From: Chitinophaga pinensis | Lineage (GTDB): Bacteria; Bacteroidota; Bacteroidia; SXHM01 | Reading direction: 5' to 3' | DNA length: 5,805 nt | NCBI GenBank assembly: GCA_945889235.1 | Contig: CAMDBK010000201.1 | Span: 1-5,805, forward strand | Shown: one piece after another, positions 4,987-5,805 of the stretch | Numbering within the stretch: position 1 is the first letter of the stretch | How the letters are laid out: every line of letters begins with the position of its first letter | Program-made: the position numbers and the translations under genes | Notes under the pieces: model-generated | The model's database searches: none | Told to the model about the DNA's origin: nothing | Seen by the model: only the letters and a program-made list of their open reading frames with translations

Positions 4987-5805
4987 ATGAATTTCAGGTT
5001 TCTGTTATTGCCTTTTTCTTTGATATATGGCTTTGTTATTTTCATAAGAAACAGGTGTTATGATTTAGGAGTTTTAAAGGTAAATAAGTTCTCTTTGCCT
5101 TTAATTGGAGTTGGAAATATTACCACAGGCGGAACCGGTAAAACTCCTCACATCGAATATTTAATAAACCTGCTTTCGCCTGCCAGTAAAGTAGCAACCT
5201 TGAGTCGTGGGTATGGACGAAAAACAAATGGTTTTGCCTATGCGGAGAAAAATTCCTTTGCTTCTGAAGTTGGAGATGAGCCTTTGCAATTGAAAAATAA
5301 ATTCCCTGCAATCGGTGTTGCGGTTTGTGAAAACAGAAAAACAGGAATTGAAAAAATACTGAAAGATGAGCCTGAAACAAAAGTTGTATTGCTTGATGAT
5401 GCATTTCAACACCGCGCTGTAAACCCAAGTCTTTCAATTCTGTTGTTGGAATATTCAAAAATTTTTAAATCAGATTTTTTGCTTCCTGCAGGAAATTTAA
5501 GAGAACCATTTTCTGCAAAAAAGCGTGCAGATATTATTGTTGTAAGCAAGTACCCGCTCAATTTATCAGATGAGGAACGAGAAAAAATTATTCTGAAAAT
5601 AGCACCTGATTCAAACCAAAAACTATTTTTTTCTGGTATTGTTTATAATAATCTACATCCCGTTTTTGAAAGTAATGACCAATTGCCCCAAACTAATGCA
5701 TCTTGTTTGCTTGTTACCGGAATTGCCGATGCTTCGGGAATTAAACAACATTGCGAATTAAATACTAAACTTTTTAGACACCTTGAATTTGCTGACCATC
5801 ATGCG
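4987..5805 (+). CDS. lpxK: Tetraacyldisaccharide 4'-kinase (lipid A 4'-kinase), 3'-truncated by the window edge
   Basis: LpxK phosphorylates the 4' position of the tetraacyldisaccharide-1-phosphate lipid A precursor with ATP, making lipid IVA at the inner face of the inner membrane. The window holds 273 codons of a protein usually about 310-360 residues. The N-terminus has a hydrophobic membrane-binding helix (FLLLPFSLIYGFVIFI, 5-20) followed by RNRCYDLGVL. The P-loop is at 43-54 (GNITTGGTGKTP). SRGYGRK (73-79), GDEP (96-99), ENR (115-117), VVLLDDAFQHR (133-143), LLPAGNLREP and the DHH motif (270-272) appear in family order. The Asp of GDEP and a His of DHH are probably the catalytic pair known from Aquifex LpxK. 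LLDDAFQH in place of the proteobacterial LLDDGFQH is common in Bacteroidota. The start is well fixed: an in-frame TAG at 4978-4980 leaves 4987 as the only ATG before the membrane helix. It is transcribed divergently from the TPR/nif3 cluster. Only the extreme C-terminus is missing. Confidence 0.96.
   Translation, partial: MNFRFLLLPFSLIYGFVIFIRNRCYDLGVLKVNKFSLPLIGVGNITTGGTGKTPHIEYLINLLSPASKVATLSRGYGRKTNGFAYAEKNSFASEVGDEPLQLKNKFPAIGVAVCENRKTGIEKILKDEPETKVVLLDDAFQHRAVNPSLSILLLEYSKIFKSDFLLPAGNLREPFSAKKRADIIVVSKYPLNLSDEEREKIILKIAPDSNQKLFFSGIVYNNLHPVFESNDQLPQTNASCLLVTGIADASGIKQHCELNTKLFRHLEFADHHA

Noticed and set aside
4822..4988. Possible paired operator: AATATCGCTAAAA at 4822-4834 and TTTAGCCCGATAT at 4976-4988 in inverted orientation
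   Set aside because: The match needs a 2-base gap, is AT-rich, and partly coincides with the candidate promoter boxes and the lpxK start, so it is not distinguishable from chance.
4860..5063. Plus-strand 67-codon open frame in the intergenic region running into lpxK
   Set aside because: It overlaps the lpxK membrane helix in another frame, has no recognisable domain and no support as a separate gene; lpxK motifs fix the real frame.
5120..5458. Minus-strand open frames opposite lpxK
   Set aside because: They lie entirely against the conserved P-loop to LLDDAFQH region of lpxK and read as low-quality antisense translations.

Overview
The window looks like an ordinary chromosomal stretch from a Bacteroidota (Cytophaga-Flavobacterium-Bacteroides type) bacterium. 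The signs are AT-rich DNA, no Shine-Dalgarno sequence before any of the five visible start codons, promoter-like boxes of the TAnnTTTG type, and Bacteroidota-style protein variants such as LpxK with LLDDAFQH. No mobile element, CRISPR array, tRNA or rRNA gene was seen.

Layout, left to right. (1) Positions 2-577 (+) hold the 3' part of a class I SAM-dependent methyltransferase; its 5' end lies outside the window. (2) It converges, with only 6 bases between the stop codons, on an exported 495-residue TPR protein (584-2071, -). (3) A strong, near-symmetrical hairpin terminator (2080-2119) sits just before that TPR gene. (4) A compact leftward cluster follows: a 209-residue exported TPR protein (4172-4801), a NIF3/DUF34-family dinuclear metal protein with the PII/CutA-like insert (3056-4150), and a coiled-coil C4 zinc-ribbon protein with an unusual Lys/Ala/Pro-rich N-terminal tail (2134-3051). 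Gaps in the cluster are 21 and 4 bases, so co-transcription is likely, ending at the terminator. (5) A 185-base divergent intergenic region (4802-4986) leads to lpxK (4987 to the window end, +), the lipid A 4'-kinase, cut off at its 3' end.

How the genes fit together. lpxK is a lipid A (outer membrane) gene. The NIF3 and zinc-ribbon genes are a recurrent neighbour pair in distant bacteria; neither has a firmly settled core function. The two TPR proteins carry signal peptides and probably act in the periplasm or at the envelope, so they are not obvious physical partners of the cytoplasmic metal proteins. I see no clear evidence of a new multi-gene system. The best leads are the NIF3/zinc-ribbon pair with its basic tail, a 19-base element repeated upstream of two leftward genes, and a terminator that leaves the downstream TPR gene almost no room for a 5' leader.
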